NCBI GenBank assembly: GCA_019671135.1
Contig: JAHRHY010000016.1
Location: forward strand, 124,001 to 188,000
Length of the DNA: 64,000 nucleotides
Reading direction: 5' to 3'
Origin: Linnemannia hyalina
Taxonomy: Eukaryota; Mortierellomycota; Mortierellomycetes; Mortierellales; Mortierellaceae
Below the pieces are notes generated by a model. That model was not told the DNA's origin. It was given only the letters and a program-made list of their open reading frames with translations, and ran no database searches. The translations under genes and the position numbers were made by a program. Shown here piece after piece: positions 10,331 through 21,381 of the stretch; positions within the stretch are counted from its first letter, which is position 1; every line of letters starts with the position of its first letter.

Positions 10331-13300
10331 ATGATGGTTCAACGCGGAGGTCGAGGCCAATTTAACGCCGGCCGTGGAGGTGACCGTACCCGAGGTCTTG
10401 GCGACCGAGGCCGTGGCCGTGGGCGCGGCCAACGATATACAACCGAGAACATATCGGAAATTACTACAAGGCGCACCACATCTGCCCAAATTGGATCCGA
10501 GGCAACCGACGACCTTCTTATAGCACCCACGTTGGATTCCGAGCAACAACATCTAGCTCATTGGTACCTATCGAAAATAGGGTTCGACGGCTTTAGAACC
10601 CAGAAACAAGTTCGGGACTTCGTGCATTCCCTCCTTGTTAACCTGTCCAACCACCACTCGGTTGATACATCTGGCCTACTTACCGACATGGCTTCCTCGA
10701 CGGGACTTGCGCGCCTAAGAGAGGTACTCCAGCGCAACATGGTCATCAACGCCGGCTTCGAGAAGGATCGCACCTCGTTCCAATACGTCGTCTTGCCATT
10801 GATTGGCGTCCTCACGCGTGAAAACGTGTGCCAGTCGACCCTTGTCCAAGAATCTGGTCGCATTTATGCAGAGGTCTATGGCTACCGACAACAGCTCCTC
10901 GATCAAGGTGTTCTTCCATGTATGCGCGAGCTCATCAACAGGGGGTCGATGGACGACATAAGCGCTATAGGAAAGCAGCTGCGAGCTGACCGTTCGCTGT
11001 TACAAGTAGTCACTCTGCAGCGTGCCATGCTGGCTGTCGTTCGTTTGGTGTACCAACTGGTCAAGCGCATCCAGGGTGCCAAGAAGGAGATGATCGACAC
11101 CATTTCTGCTGTCCAAGATTTGGCAAAGGATTGTATCGAGCGTTCAGACGACTCGCAGATGTCACGTTTCCTCAACCAGAATCTCGAGCGGGAGTGCCAG
11201 CGACTGCGCTACATGGTGTCAGCCCCCGTTCCACCCGTGGTTGACCCCGCCTCGGAGGCTGGGATGCCTCATCCTAGCAGCCAAGCACCAAACCTGGTCC
11301 ACCTGAGGCTAAACTTTGATCCGCCTGGCCACCTCTCGGCGAAGGGTCCTCGCCACGACAACGATCACGCCATGATCAAAGATATTCAAGTTGTCCCTAC
11401 GCAAGATGAGCTAACTTGCACGAGGCCCGCATTCCTTCCCTCCAACGATGTTCCTGGCGCTCCACATCACCTTCTGCCAGGTTGGCCGCGACTCTTGGAT
11501 ACCCACTTCCGCTTGAATCGAGAAGACATGATCGACCAACTTCGCCGGGGCATCATGGCCTTCTTGGATGCATTACGCCAGACAACGCCCGATCGGCATG
11601 GTACCCTCTTGAATAGGAGGGAGCTGCGCCGCATCTTGGGCCAGGACGCTAGCGTGTACGCTTACGGAAGCGTCGAGTTTCTTGGCGCCAACACTACACG
11701 CCAACTCCAAGGATCAATCAAGATCTCCTTTGACCAGCCGCCGCAGATCAAGAGTCAGTCGGGAAGGCAGCGCGAGATCTTTTGGCAGCGTTCCAAGAGG
11801 CGTCTCATGCAAGGCTCCCTGGTCTGTTTCATCCACCCGGTCGAGGGCGAGGATACCGACTCACAAGATCCTCCTAACAACCAGGATGTTCATATATTCC
11901 TCGGCGTTGTCAGCTTCCGTGACGTTCGCGAGATGGCCAAGGACTCTGAAAAGGCTGTCATTAATGTTTCGTTGACGAATCCTACAGACTATTTTCGATT
12001 CGTTAGCGCCACAAAGTCAAATGCGATCACACCTCGAGACTGCTTCATGGTCGAGTCCATGGGAGGATTCTTCGAGGCCTATCACCCGATCCTCAAGACT
12101 CTTCAGACATGCGAGCCTGGCGATATGCCTTTTGGCAAGTACCTTGCTCCTGCAGAGGAGCAGGAAGCCGGCGCGACCGTTACAAATGTCGATCCTCCTC
12201 TGTACGCGCGAGCACCGGATTTCGAATTCGATCTGACGGTTCTTCTTGCGGCGCCAGCTACATGTCGTTTGGACGTACAAGATCCGCTGTCGCACCAGCA
12301 AGCCGTTGTTGCGCTTCGAGACCATAGCAACTTGGATGACACTCAGTCGCAAGCACTCGTAGACTCCCTCTGTCGTGAGGTTGCCTTGGTTAGGGGGTAA
12401 GTGTTGTGAAAATGCAGAAAAGTGACTAAAATAGGCTGTCTATGTCGAAGCATGCGCTCTGAACCAAATAAACTCTGTTTTGATAACATAGGCCACCTGG
12501 AACTGGCAAGACTAAGATTGGCGTCGACCTCATGCGTGTTCTAGTTCAGAATTCCGAAAGGAAGAACTTTGGTCCGATCCTCTGCATCTGCTACACCAAT
12601 CATGCTCTGGACCAGTTTCTGGAGCATTTGCTCGATCAAGGCATTACTCGTCTGATCCGCATTGGATCACGCTCGCAGTCTGAGAAGCTCCGCCAATATG
12701 GTCTTGGTGAGCTCATGAAGGTCCACGGCAAAGCCTTCGCGGTGCGAGCAGCATTAGCTCAAGCTTATGCAGAGTGGGAAACCGTCGCTCAAGAACTGGA
12801 AAAAATTGATAAGGATCTTCGTCGTTCCAAACCTCTGTTGGCGGATGTTTTGAGGCATATCATGATGGATAACGATGATCAGTATTTCGAGCTTGAATGC
12901 GGTGACGGCAGGCGCGAGCCTGACAAGGAACCCAAGTCCATCGAGAAGAACCACCAGAGATGGTCTACCGGTGCCGATCTTGCAAAAATGGGAAGGGAGA
13001 ACCGACGCATACAGAAGAAGTGGACAAAGACCAGACGGCAGGCAACCAAGAGACGCGAAAAGATCCTTGCAGCACTAAGTAAAGAAGACCTGGATGAGTG
13101 GGAAGTCGAAAGCGCATTGGCGGACATTGACGGACCATCCGACCACGTTGCTCTCATCGCCATTCCAAACACCAACAGACCTCTCAATACCCTCCGTGAC
13201 GCTAGCCTTTGGACGATGTCAATGGAGGAACGTGAGCGCCTTCAGAAGTTTTGGACAGCACAGGCTCAGGAAGAGTTGCAGGAGCGGTACACCAAGCTGC

Positions 13301-16300
13301 AGGGAAAAATCCAGAGCCTGTCCAAGCGTGTCTCGGAAGCGCATGACGAGATCCGGCGAGGCATCCTCCGCAAGGCCTACGTCATTGGTATGACCACTAA
13401 TGGTGCTGCCAAGGTAAGAATATTCTTCATTCACAATGATTGCTGGTGCTCATGGAAAGTGAATAATGCCTCACCATCCATCCTTACTTGCCCTCCTACT
13501 TATCCCCATACAGTTCAATTCCATGATTACTGCGCTATCACCAAAGATTATCATCTGTGAGGAAGCAGGAGAAGTGCTCGAGTCTCACATCTTGGCCGCC
13601 TTATCTGGATCCACTCAGCATCTGATCCTTATCGGCGACCATCTCCAGCTTAGACCCCAGATCGCGACCTACGTGTTGTCATCCGATTCACGGCAAGGTA
13701 GTCAGCACAATCTGGACCGTTCTCTGTTCGAGCGCTTAGTCGCCACCGACAAGATTCCGTCTTCTCCACTCGCCACTCAGCGACGCATGAGATCCGAGAT
13801 CTGTAACCTGGTCCGCCCACTCTATCCATATCTCGTCGACGGCGAGCAGGTCCTTAATTACCCTGACGTGTCAGGCATGGCTACGAATGTGTTCTTCATG
13901 GACCATCGCCATCCTGAGGACAGCCGTGACCAGTACGGTATCCAATCGTATGCAAACACGTTTGAGGCTGAGATGGTCAAGGCTCTCGTCTTTCACCTCA
14001 TCAAGAATGGGTACCAACAGTCTAGTATCACCGTCTTGACGCCATACCTCGGACAACTCTCACGGCTTCGAGATACTTTGGGCGATATTGTCCGACTGGC
14101 CATTGATGAGCGCGACCAAGAGCAATTGGATGCCCTGAAGGACGAAATGCCAACTGCTCATGATCCATGGAAGGCCGCCACTACCAATCGTACTTTAACA
14201 TTGCGAACAATTGACAACTTTCAGGTAAATAATTTCGTCTGCAACATGTACTCCACCTTAGGTTTTGTATTCTCTAATATCCCTAAAACTATCATTTCGT
14301 CATTTCAATAGGGTGAAGAGGCAGACATCATTATCATCTCGCTCGTGCGGAGCAACACTCGTGAAGACCATCATGGCTCATCGGCGACCATAGGCTTTCT
14401 CAAGTCCCGCAACCGTACAACCGTCCTTCTCTCTCGTGCCCGCCATGGCATGTATCTGATTGGTAATGCGTCACTGATGGACCAGCCTCAGAACGGTATC
14501 TGGCCGGATGTTATGGCTGAGCTTCATGAGAATGACCGTATCGGCAACGGATTCCTCCTGCGATGCCGCAACCACCCCGAGACGGAGTTTATGATCAGCT
14601 ACCCTACAGACTTTAAGACCTATGCACCTAACGGAGGATGCACCAGGCTCTGTGATCAAGTCCTGCAGTGTGGTCACGTCTGCACTATGCTATGCCACTC
14701 GGATGACAGGGACCATCAACAATTTAAGTGCGCTCAGCCATGTCCTCGTCTGCATCCTCAATGCGACCATGTCTGTCCCAAGGAGTGTGGCCAAGAGTGT
14801 GGCGACTGTCAGCAGCCCGTCGGTGCACTTCCTCTTTCGTGCGGTCATGTTCTCGCCAAAGCCTACTGCTTCCAAAGACAAGACCCATCGAGAGCTCGAT
14901 GCAAAGAACGAGTCGTTCGAAAGCTGCCACACTGCGAGCATGAACATCCCATGTATTGCTACAAGGACACCGAGACCTTCAAGTGCCATAAAAAGTGCGA
15001 TATCCTTCTCGATTGCGGTCACGCTTGTACCAAGCATTGCTTTGAGTGTCAGGCTGCTTCGCTCCGTGCTGATGGTCTGCCTGATGATCCTCCGCCAGGT
15101 GAGATTGTTGATCGTACCGACCACAGCAGCTGTCTTCAGAAGTGTGGCAAACTCATGCACTGTGGGCATTCCTGTAGTGCCTACTGTCACATCGGTGATG
15201 AGTGTCCTCCTTGCAAACAGAGCTGCATTCTGACCTGTATTCACTCGAAGTGCAAGCTCCCCTGCAAGACACTGTGCCCGGCCTGCTGCGAGTCTTGTGC
15301 CTGGTCTTGTTCTCACCAAGGACGTTGCAAACTGCCATGTGGTGCTCCTTGTTCGAGACTACCTTGCAACCGGCGCTGTGAGAAGACACTGTCGTGCGGT
15401 CACCAGTGCCCTTCTGTGTGCGGTGAGAGGTGCCCTCCACTCAAGTTCTGTGTCGAGTGCAAGAGTGACCCCAGTGTCATGGAGATGATTGTCGACCTCA
15501 TCATGCAGGAGCCTTTGAGCGACGTCGATGTGAACGAAGATCCTCTTCTCGTCCTTCCCTGTGGGCACGCCTTGGTCATGTCATCGCTCGACGGTCTTAT
15601 GGAGATGAATGCCTACTACGAGGAAGATATCAACCCGCTCACAGGTGAGGTTGCATTTGTTATGACCAAGTCGCTGCCCAATAGTGAGGTCCCCATGATT
15701 GGCTGTCCTTCGTGCCGTGCTCCTATTGCTAGTCTCGTTCGTTATGGACGTCGGATCAAGTACAGCCAGCTGGTTATGCGTCTCAAGAAGTTTGAGATGC
15801 TTCAGAGCGCCGCCGTCACCGAAGCCGAGAAGAGGTTCACCGCAGCACAAGACTCAGTCCACAAGAATTTGCCAGCCTTCCTCGACAAGATCTCCAAGAT
15901 CAAGTCGCCAAACGTCTCGAGGCCTCCCAAGAAGAGCAAGAACGTCCGTCGTGGACTGGGTCAGTTCGAGGTTGACGGTGCCTCGTTCCCAAATACCGAT
16001 GTCACCACCTTGTTCCGCTCCTACGATATAAATCCGAGGCAAGAACGAGCCTGGAAAGAGTTGATCCAACCTACCTTAGACGCACTCAAGACTTTTGATG
16101 AGATCCGAGAGCAGGCCACTGTCTCGCCGCCACGTCGTCTATTTGAGGCGTCTGTGGCACACCTCTACCGCTTCAAGAGCCAAGTCTTCTACGTTGACTC
16201 TGCCGAGAACGGGTACCAGACATTCTTATGGACACCTGAGGAGTCGCAACGAGTCACGGACGAATGTTGTTGCGAATGTGGCCTGTCACCAGATCACCAA

Positions 16301-17123
16301 GCAGGCTCATCGTTTGTCCAAGCAATCCAAGGCCGATCTAATGTCCTTCTTTTGATCTTGCACGCAGCGCTCCAGGCGCTGGAGAAAGGTGGCGGCATCG
16401 GCTCAGGCTGGTACTGGTTCGTCGAGGGTCTTCTCCTGTGCTGTGCCGTCCATGCCGGTATCCAAAGGGACGCTGCCATTAAAGGCCACTATCCTCGCAT
16501 TGAGATGTGTGCAAAGATGAATCTGCTAGACGTCCTCTACAAGCGTTTGAAATGGATCGGTCGCCGTCCGTTCGACAAGCGCAGTCCCGAGCAGCAGCAG
16601 CTCCGCCAAAAGGCTGTCGACGAGGTGCTCGAACAGTTCATGAACACACTCAAGGAAATCGAAGACAGTGACCAAATCGGCCTGCGTAATATGTGGTTGC
16701 CCAAGGCGCGCGAACTCGAGTCTAGCATGGTGACTGCCGTCAAGATTGCATTGTGTCAACTTGATCAACCCCTGACCCAAGCCGAGAAGTTTGAGGTCTT
16801 CCGCGCCATGCAGATCGAACTCCATGGTGCAGGCCATTTTTTCCGCTGCCCTAACGGCCATTCCGTACGTTTTTGACATTGCGTCTTCGGACAATCAAAT
16901 CGCACAGGACGTGAAGAATGATGGAATGTTTACTGACCGCTTATTTTACTTTATCTCTCTTTCTTTGCTATGACTACTTTAGTACGTAATTGGAGAGTGT
17001 GGCGGAGCGATGCAGGAGTCGATATGCCCTGAATGTGGTGCGGGTGTTGGAGGTAGAAGTCACCAACTCGCTGAAGGCAACCAAGTGGACACAGAGTACG
17101 AAAGCTTCTACCGAAGCCGGTAA
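10331..17123 (+). CDS. ZNFX1-like SF1 RNA/DNA helicase with NF-X1 and RZ-type zinc fingers
   Basis: Five exons: 10331-12396, 12492-13413, 13514-14224, 14312-16864, 16983-17123; 2130 residues, all GT-AG and in frame. The N-terminus (residues 4-33) is an RGG-type Arg/Gly stretch, followed by helical repeats to about 550 like the ARM-type region of ZNFX1. Exon 1/2 joins to make Walker A 'GPPGTGKT' (about residue 690). Exon 3 carries the Walker B/DEAG-type 'IIICEEAGEV' and 'LIGDHLQLRP'; exons 3/4 join to 'DNFQGEEADIIIISLVRSN', the late SF1 motifs. Residues about 1340-1620 hold many C-x-x-x-C-x-C-G-H units of NF-X1 fingers. The C-terminus, split by intron 4, is an RZ-type finger: 'RCPNGHS'+'YVIGECGG'...'CPECG'. 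Animal ZNFX1 and fission yeast Hrr1 act in small-RNA pathways and antiviral or heterochromatin silencing, so a role in RNA silencing is a reasonable inference. Longer than human ZNFX1 (about 1900 residues). Confidence 0.93.
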
Positions 17124-17725
17124 CAAAACGCAGAACAATCTCAAAGAGGATTGCACTTTCCAAATACTATTAAAATTATATATTTAAATTTGAATCAAAT
17201 CTTATTGTGGGCTTGTTGACCAGCAAAGGAAACTCCTCCGCTGTCACTTCATTGCTGCTGGTGTCAAAATTAGTGGCAGTGAGTTTGGTGGAAAGGCGTC
17301 CCTGAGATTCTATGTCACTAATAGGTTGTCCCCCGATTTATTCTCTGCCAAGCTGACATTGACATCGTCGAAATTTTCGACGGCGTTGAGAGTTATGGAG
17401 TTGAACCAATCGTAGTGCGAGCTGTTTTTCTGATGGCTGCATCTCTTCAGAGAGACATCGATGACTTGGTGCTCTCTAAGCATCTGGAGTCAGTTTCTTA
17501 TAATCGTCGTCTTTGTTATTTCTCTCACTTTTATTCTCACTTTCGTTGCACATAGATGCAACAAAGAATGAGATCCCAGAAAGGACCGCGAGTTTTTCTA
17601 TCCCATTGCCCCGAAACCTCATCAATGTGATTTTTTTGTCCCCTCTTTTTCCATACGAAAAAACACAATGACTTGCAAAATACATAGACGAGAAAAAGAT
17701 GCATAGTGGAATAGATCACCAGCAT
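17124..17725. other. Intergenic region between helicase and A1 pseudogene
   Basis: No gene supported. A 65-codon stretch open on the plus strand (about 17218-17415) lacks an ATG and resembles nothing I know. Confidence 0.4.
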
Positions 17726-19580
17726 GGATCCTGTCTAATCTGAATGTCTGGTCGCTGCTTCTGGAACCAAACAATATGCGGAGGCGAAAGATCCATAGAA
17801 AGCAAATCTCGAGACCTGTCTTGATCTTGGGCTCAGGCAAGAGCTCAATCACTTTCATGGGCCAATGTTCTAAACACAGCAAGGCTGGAAAGGATGCATC
17901 CGCATTGTTGGCGCGGAGTGCCTTAAAAGTCGAGTTTGGAGGGGTCAGTGTCGCCGTCGTCGGCACTCCAATTATCGTCATCGTCATTCTCTTTAGTGTC
18001 ACCCTGCCCGAGTCGTATCTGGGACATCCTCCCTGCCGCGATTCTCGGCCTGCTGCTCGTTTCTAGCCACTGCATTTCCTTGGACCTGATCCCTAGATTC
18101 AACACCTCGATCTCAGACAAGGCCCTAAGCTGATGATAAAACTTCTCGAGAATGGTCCATGTGGGCTCGTGGACACCAGGCACCTCGGACATATCGACCG
18201 CAGAAGTAATCATCTGCCGTAATTCGAACGTGATCGCTAGAGTCCCGAGACCTCTACACACCCACTCGTCCTCCACCAGATGCTTCAGTCGCGTTGATAC
18301 TGGAGGACCTCCTCGGATGACGAGATGTTGCAATGCGGCGCAGTTCCACAAAATCGCTTGGATGACACTCCCCCTAACATGGGGAGACTTCTCGATCAGG
18401 ATCTCTATCACACTGCGGTAATGATCTGTGGAAACTTTTCGTAGGATCGAGTCCGCAGCGCTGGTTAAACAATGTCGGTCGTTCCTTAGATTCGTCAGCG
18501 TATGTGGACGGAGGACGCCAACGATGTGAACTGCTGCTTGACGGCAGTTGTCCAATGATCGCAAGTGGAGGCAGTTTTTGGCGACTGCTCCTGCAATACG
18601 GGTCGAGATTGGACGGAACCCACTGTGATTCCAAAAAGGCACAAAAAAGGTCTCCAGGGCGTCACAGTGTTCCAGAAGTGAGCACAACAGCACTGTATCT
18701 CCCCATCGACTAAACTCAACCCCGCAGCGTTCTCAATCGATCCAGTGGAACAAGCCGTCTCTCCAGTGCCTGACCCTCTGGTGGTAGGTCGAGTCCTGGA
18801 ACGGACCCCCTGTAATGTCCATATGGAAGAGCGACTGCATTTCCTTTTGTGTGAACGCAGAGAGACACAACCTCGATAGACACTGGAAGCCTGTTAAACA
18901 CAGACTGGACAAATGACACCCAGCTGAGAGGAGGCATCCGAAAGTTGAGATCTAGTTCCTTGAGCGACGTTAGGCTGGATATTGGTTGGATGAATATAGG
19001 CGTAGATGGAAGACTTGATGCTGCTCACGTTCAAATGAACGGAGGTCAAGGTCGTATGGGACTAGAGGAACCAGGCCAGTTGTGGCATAGCCTTGTATTC
19101 AGAGCATTTGACCTTGTGGAAACACTGGGCGCCTTTCGCCATGTCGTCGGTGCTGTAGTCCATGCTAGCAAGTCGGGACATTTGCGGTAGGACTGAAGGA
19201 CCGGGAGAAAAAGGTGATGTTGGTTCCGATGCGGTTACTGAAGTGGTCGAGTGGGCTGAGTGGGTTGTAGTTGTAGTTTGGTCGTACGGGTGGTTATGAA
19301 GGCGCCGAATCATACTGTTGACCAGAAAGACGAGAGCTTTGGCTTGGACTTTGACTTCTCGGACACGGTGAATGTGTGTCTTCAAGAGCCTCAATGCGTT
19401 TACTGAATACTTGAACCGCCTTGCTTGCGCGTTGTTGACGAGACTGAGGGTGGACCAGACCATAGGGGCTACAGTCTGGTGGAAGAAGCGGTTGGTGGAG
19501 GCGAGATTCAGTTGATCGGTGTAGCGAGGAATTGAGTAATGAGCTCCAAGAGTTCTTGGATTGCAAAGACTGTCCTGCAT
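17726..19580 (-). pseudogene. F-box/LRR family A pseudogene (A1)
   Basis: Minus-strand copy of the intact gene at 23478-25616, broken into at least four frames. In order: an F-box-side segment ('STNRFFHQTVAPMVWSTL' at about 19.5 kb), a mid LRR piece at 18716-18937 ('LPVSIEVVSL'), a long piece at 17923-18693 ('ALETFFVPFWNHSGFRPIS', 'LKHLVEDEWVC', 'EIEVLNLGIRSKEMQWL'), and the C-terminal end near 17.73-17.90 kb ('NADASFPALLCLEHWP', then 'MDLSPPHIVWFQKQRPDIQ' in another frame). About 50 codons corresponding to 'GDETTGRPGYLSWLGGL...' through the 'TTTETS' motif of the intact copy are missing between LLCL and EHWP. Frameshifts, stops and this deletion make it non-functional. Confidence 0.85.
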
Positions 19581-19969
19581 GGTGACTCCATGGCGAAGAC
19601 AGAGAGAGAGTGTGTGTGTGTTGCTGAAGGAGAGAGGCGGAGCGACGTTCAGGATGGTACAGTTGCGAAAGAAAAGGGTGGTTCTCTTTCGACTTTTGTC
19701 GCTTAAAGGCGAACAATCAATCAACGTCACACATTTCACGCCATCAAATATTTAATTCCCTGGCTTGCTCCTAATCAAATACCGTTGGGCGAAGTCAGCG
19801 TGTCGATTGCATGGATAGGGTATCATACTGAACGGAATTTCTGTCGTAGCTCCCGTTCACCTTTGCCCTTGCCTTTCTTGCTCTCCTCTCTCTGTCTTTC
19901 TCCTTTTTTTTTGATTCTGGCTGCTGTGAGAAGCGAGGGGTTGTCACGTGTTTTATTGTGTGCGGCTTT

Positions 19970-20243
19970 ATGTATCTTTTCGCCGAGGACTTGTCCGACG
20001 ACTTATAAACATTGTACGAGATGGGAAACCCACTTCATGTCTAACGTGACAATCTTTATTTTCTCAGCAAATTCAAAGATAAAAGAAAAAAAGTGCAGTA
20101 CATAGAACCTCACCATCCGCGTAGGAACATTGCGTGATAGAAGGCTAAACTAAATGGGGTGGGATGGGCGGGACATGAAGTGGGTTTCCCATCTCGTACA
20201 ATGTTTATAAGCCGTCGGACAAGCCCTCGGCGAAAAGATACAT
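19970..20243. repeat. 72-base near-perfect inverted repeat with 130-base loop
   Basis: Arm 1 is 19970-20041 and arm 2 is 20172-20243. Arm 1 begins ATGTATCTTTTCGCCGAGG and ends AAACCCACTTCATGTC; arm 2 is its reverse complement with two differences (purine changes in the middle). The spacer is 130 bases. A third, partial copy of the arm 1 end, GGGAAACCCACTTCATGTC, lies at 20258-20276 in direct orientation. No transposase is encoded in the spacer. It could be a foldback/MITE-like element, a hairpin RNA source, or an inverted local duplication. Confidence 0.85.
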
Positions 20244-20257
20244 TCTACTTCAAGAGA

Positions 20258-20276
20258 GGGAAACCCACTTCATGTC
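20258..20276 (+). repeat. Third copy of inverted-repeat inner end
   Basis: 19 bases identical to the 3' end of arm 1 (20023-20041), same orientation, 15 bases after arm 2. Confidence 0.8.
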
Positions 20277-20417
20277 ACTCCAGCTAACTAGCCGGCCAGC
20301 GTGATCTGGGTCATGTTCTTGACGGACCGGCGAGACAAGCGATAAAAAGAATCATACGTCGCCGAGTGCGCCCAAAAACCTTGGGCTTGCACCTCGTCAG
20401 AGGAAGCACCATGCTCA

Positions 20418-20903
20418 ATGGCCAGGGAACACCCACGACACTATCACCAACATCAACACCAGCAACCCCACTACCAACAACCGCACTACCAACAACACTC
20501 GCTTGCTCCACTCATTCAGCTTCGAGGGTTAATTGATAGTATAATCGAGCAACAGCAACGGCCGCACTGCCTTGCTCCAGGTTCATTGACAAATGCGCCC
20601 TTCCAAGGACCACAAAACCTCCCGCCACTATCGCAACCTCATGTGCCAGCTCCGCATCCACCGTATCAAGCACTCGCGCCGCCCACCACATCTTCCTTTT
20701 CCTCCCGGACGCTGTCACAAGCCAGCCCACCCCTCCTTTCTATAAGTCGAGATCCACAGCTGTCTTTGTCTCCATCACAGCGTGTGCCCATTCCCCGGTT
20801 AAGTTCACCTGCTCCTGTTCAAGCAATTGAGAAGGCGAAAGCCCCCAAGAGCAAGAGTAAGGAAAAACAATTTCGATTCGCCTTTTTTACTCAGAAAGAA
20901 TAA
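20418..20903 (+). CDS. Hypothetical His/Gln/Pro-rich open frame
   Basis: 161 codons from an ATG at 20418. The start is a tandem 'HQHQHQQPHYQQPHYQQH' tract, followed by Pro/Ser/Leu-rich sequence and a basic tail 'KAKAPKSKSKEKQFRF'. No domain is recognised. A second plus-strand frame overlaps its start (about 20301-20532) and is also open, so composition alone may explain the openness. Could be a short disordered protein, the 3' exon of a gene whose upstream part was displaced by the inverted repeat, or nothing. Confidence 0.3.
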   Translation: MAREHPRHYHQHQHQQPHYQQPHYQQHSLAPLIQLRGLIDSIIEQQQRPHCLAPGSLTNAPFQGPQNLPPLSQPHVPAPHPPYQALAPPTTSSFSSRTLSQASPPLLSISRDPQLSLSPSQRVPIPRLSSPAPVQAIEKAKAPKSKSKEKQFRFAFFTQKE

Positions 20904-21381
20904 TACTCTTAAGATACTATTAGAAATACGCCCAGTTTGATGATACAATATAAAGATCAGAAAGGGAAAGGGCAGGGACGTTAGGACACAACGAAAAAAC
21001 TGTTTTGTGTGAATGAGTAAGGTGGCGACTGTGCGCGAATGAGAGAGGAATTGGTCTGCAGATAGTGAAAAAGCAGCAAAGGGCCACAGTGCGACAGGAA
21101 GAGAGGGTGAGGGTGAGGGAGTAAAAAAGAGTGGGAAAAGAGGTAGGGAAAGGAAGCGACAAGCAAGGACATGTAAAAAATCACGAAACGGACGCGGATG
21201 TGAAGGAAAAAAATGTGCGCGTACTCTGTCAAGGAACATCCTTGTGATTCTGTAGCGAAATGCGAAAGGCAGTCACGCGCCACCAACTTGATGGGTTCTT
21301 GATCTTTTTCATTCCATGCAACTTCTTCATTGTCAACGATCCCACCCTCTTACTTCCGCACAGGCAGCCCATAGTCCCACC
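20904..21381. other. Intergenic region: B1 promoter
   Basis: Purine-rich sequence without supported gene, leading to the Kozak-like CACCATGG at the B1 start. Confidence 0.45.

Larger units (their letters stand above)
19581..20417. other. Intergenic region carrying a long inverted repeat
   Basis: Contains the 72-base inverted repeat (listed separately) and a short third copy of its inner end. No gene supported. Confidence 0.5.

Noticed and set aside
17365..17383. Short palindrome CGTCGAAATTTTCGACG
   Set aside because: Imperfect by one base and isolated; no operator or element context.
20311..20511. Gly/Val/Ser-rich minus-strand open frame
   Set aside because: Shadow of the CAC/CAA repeat on the plus strand.
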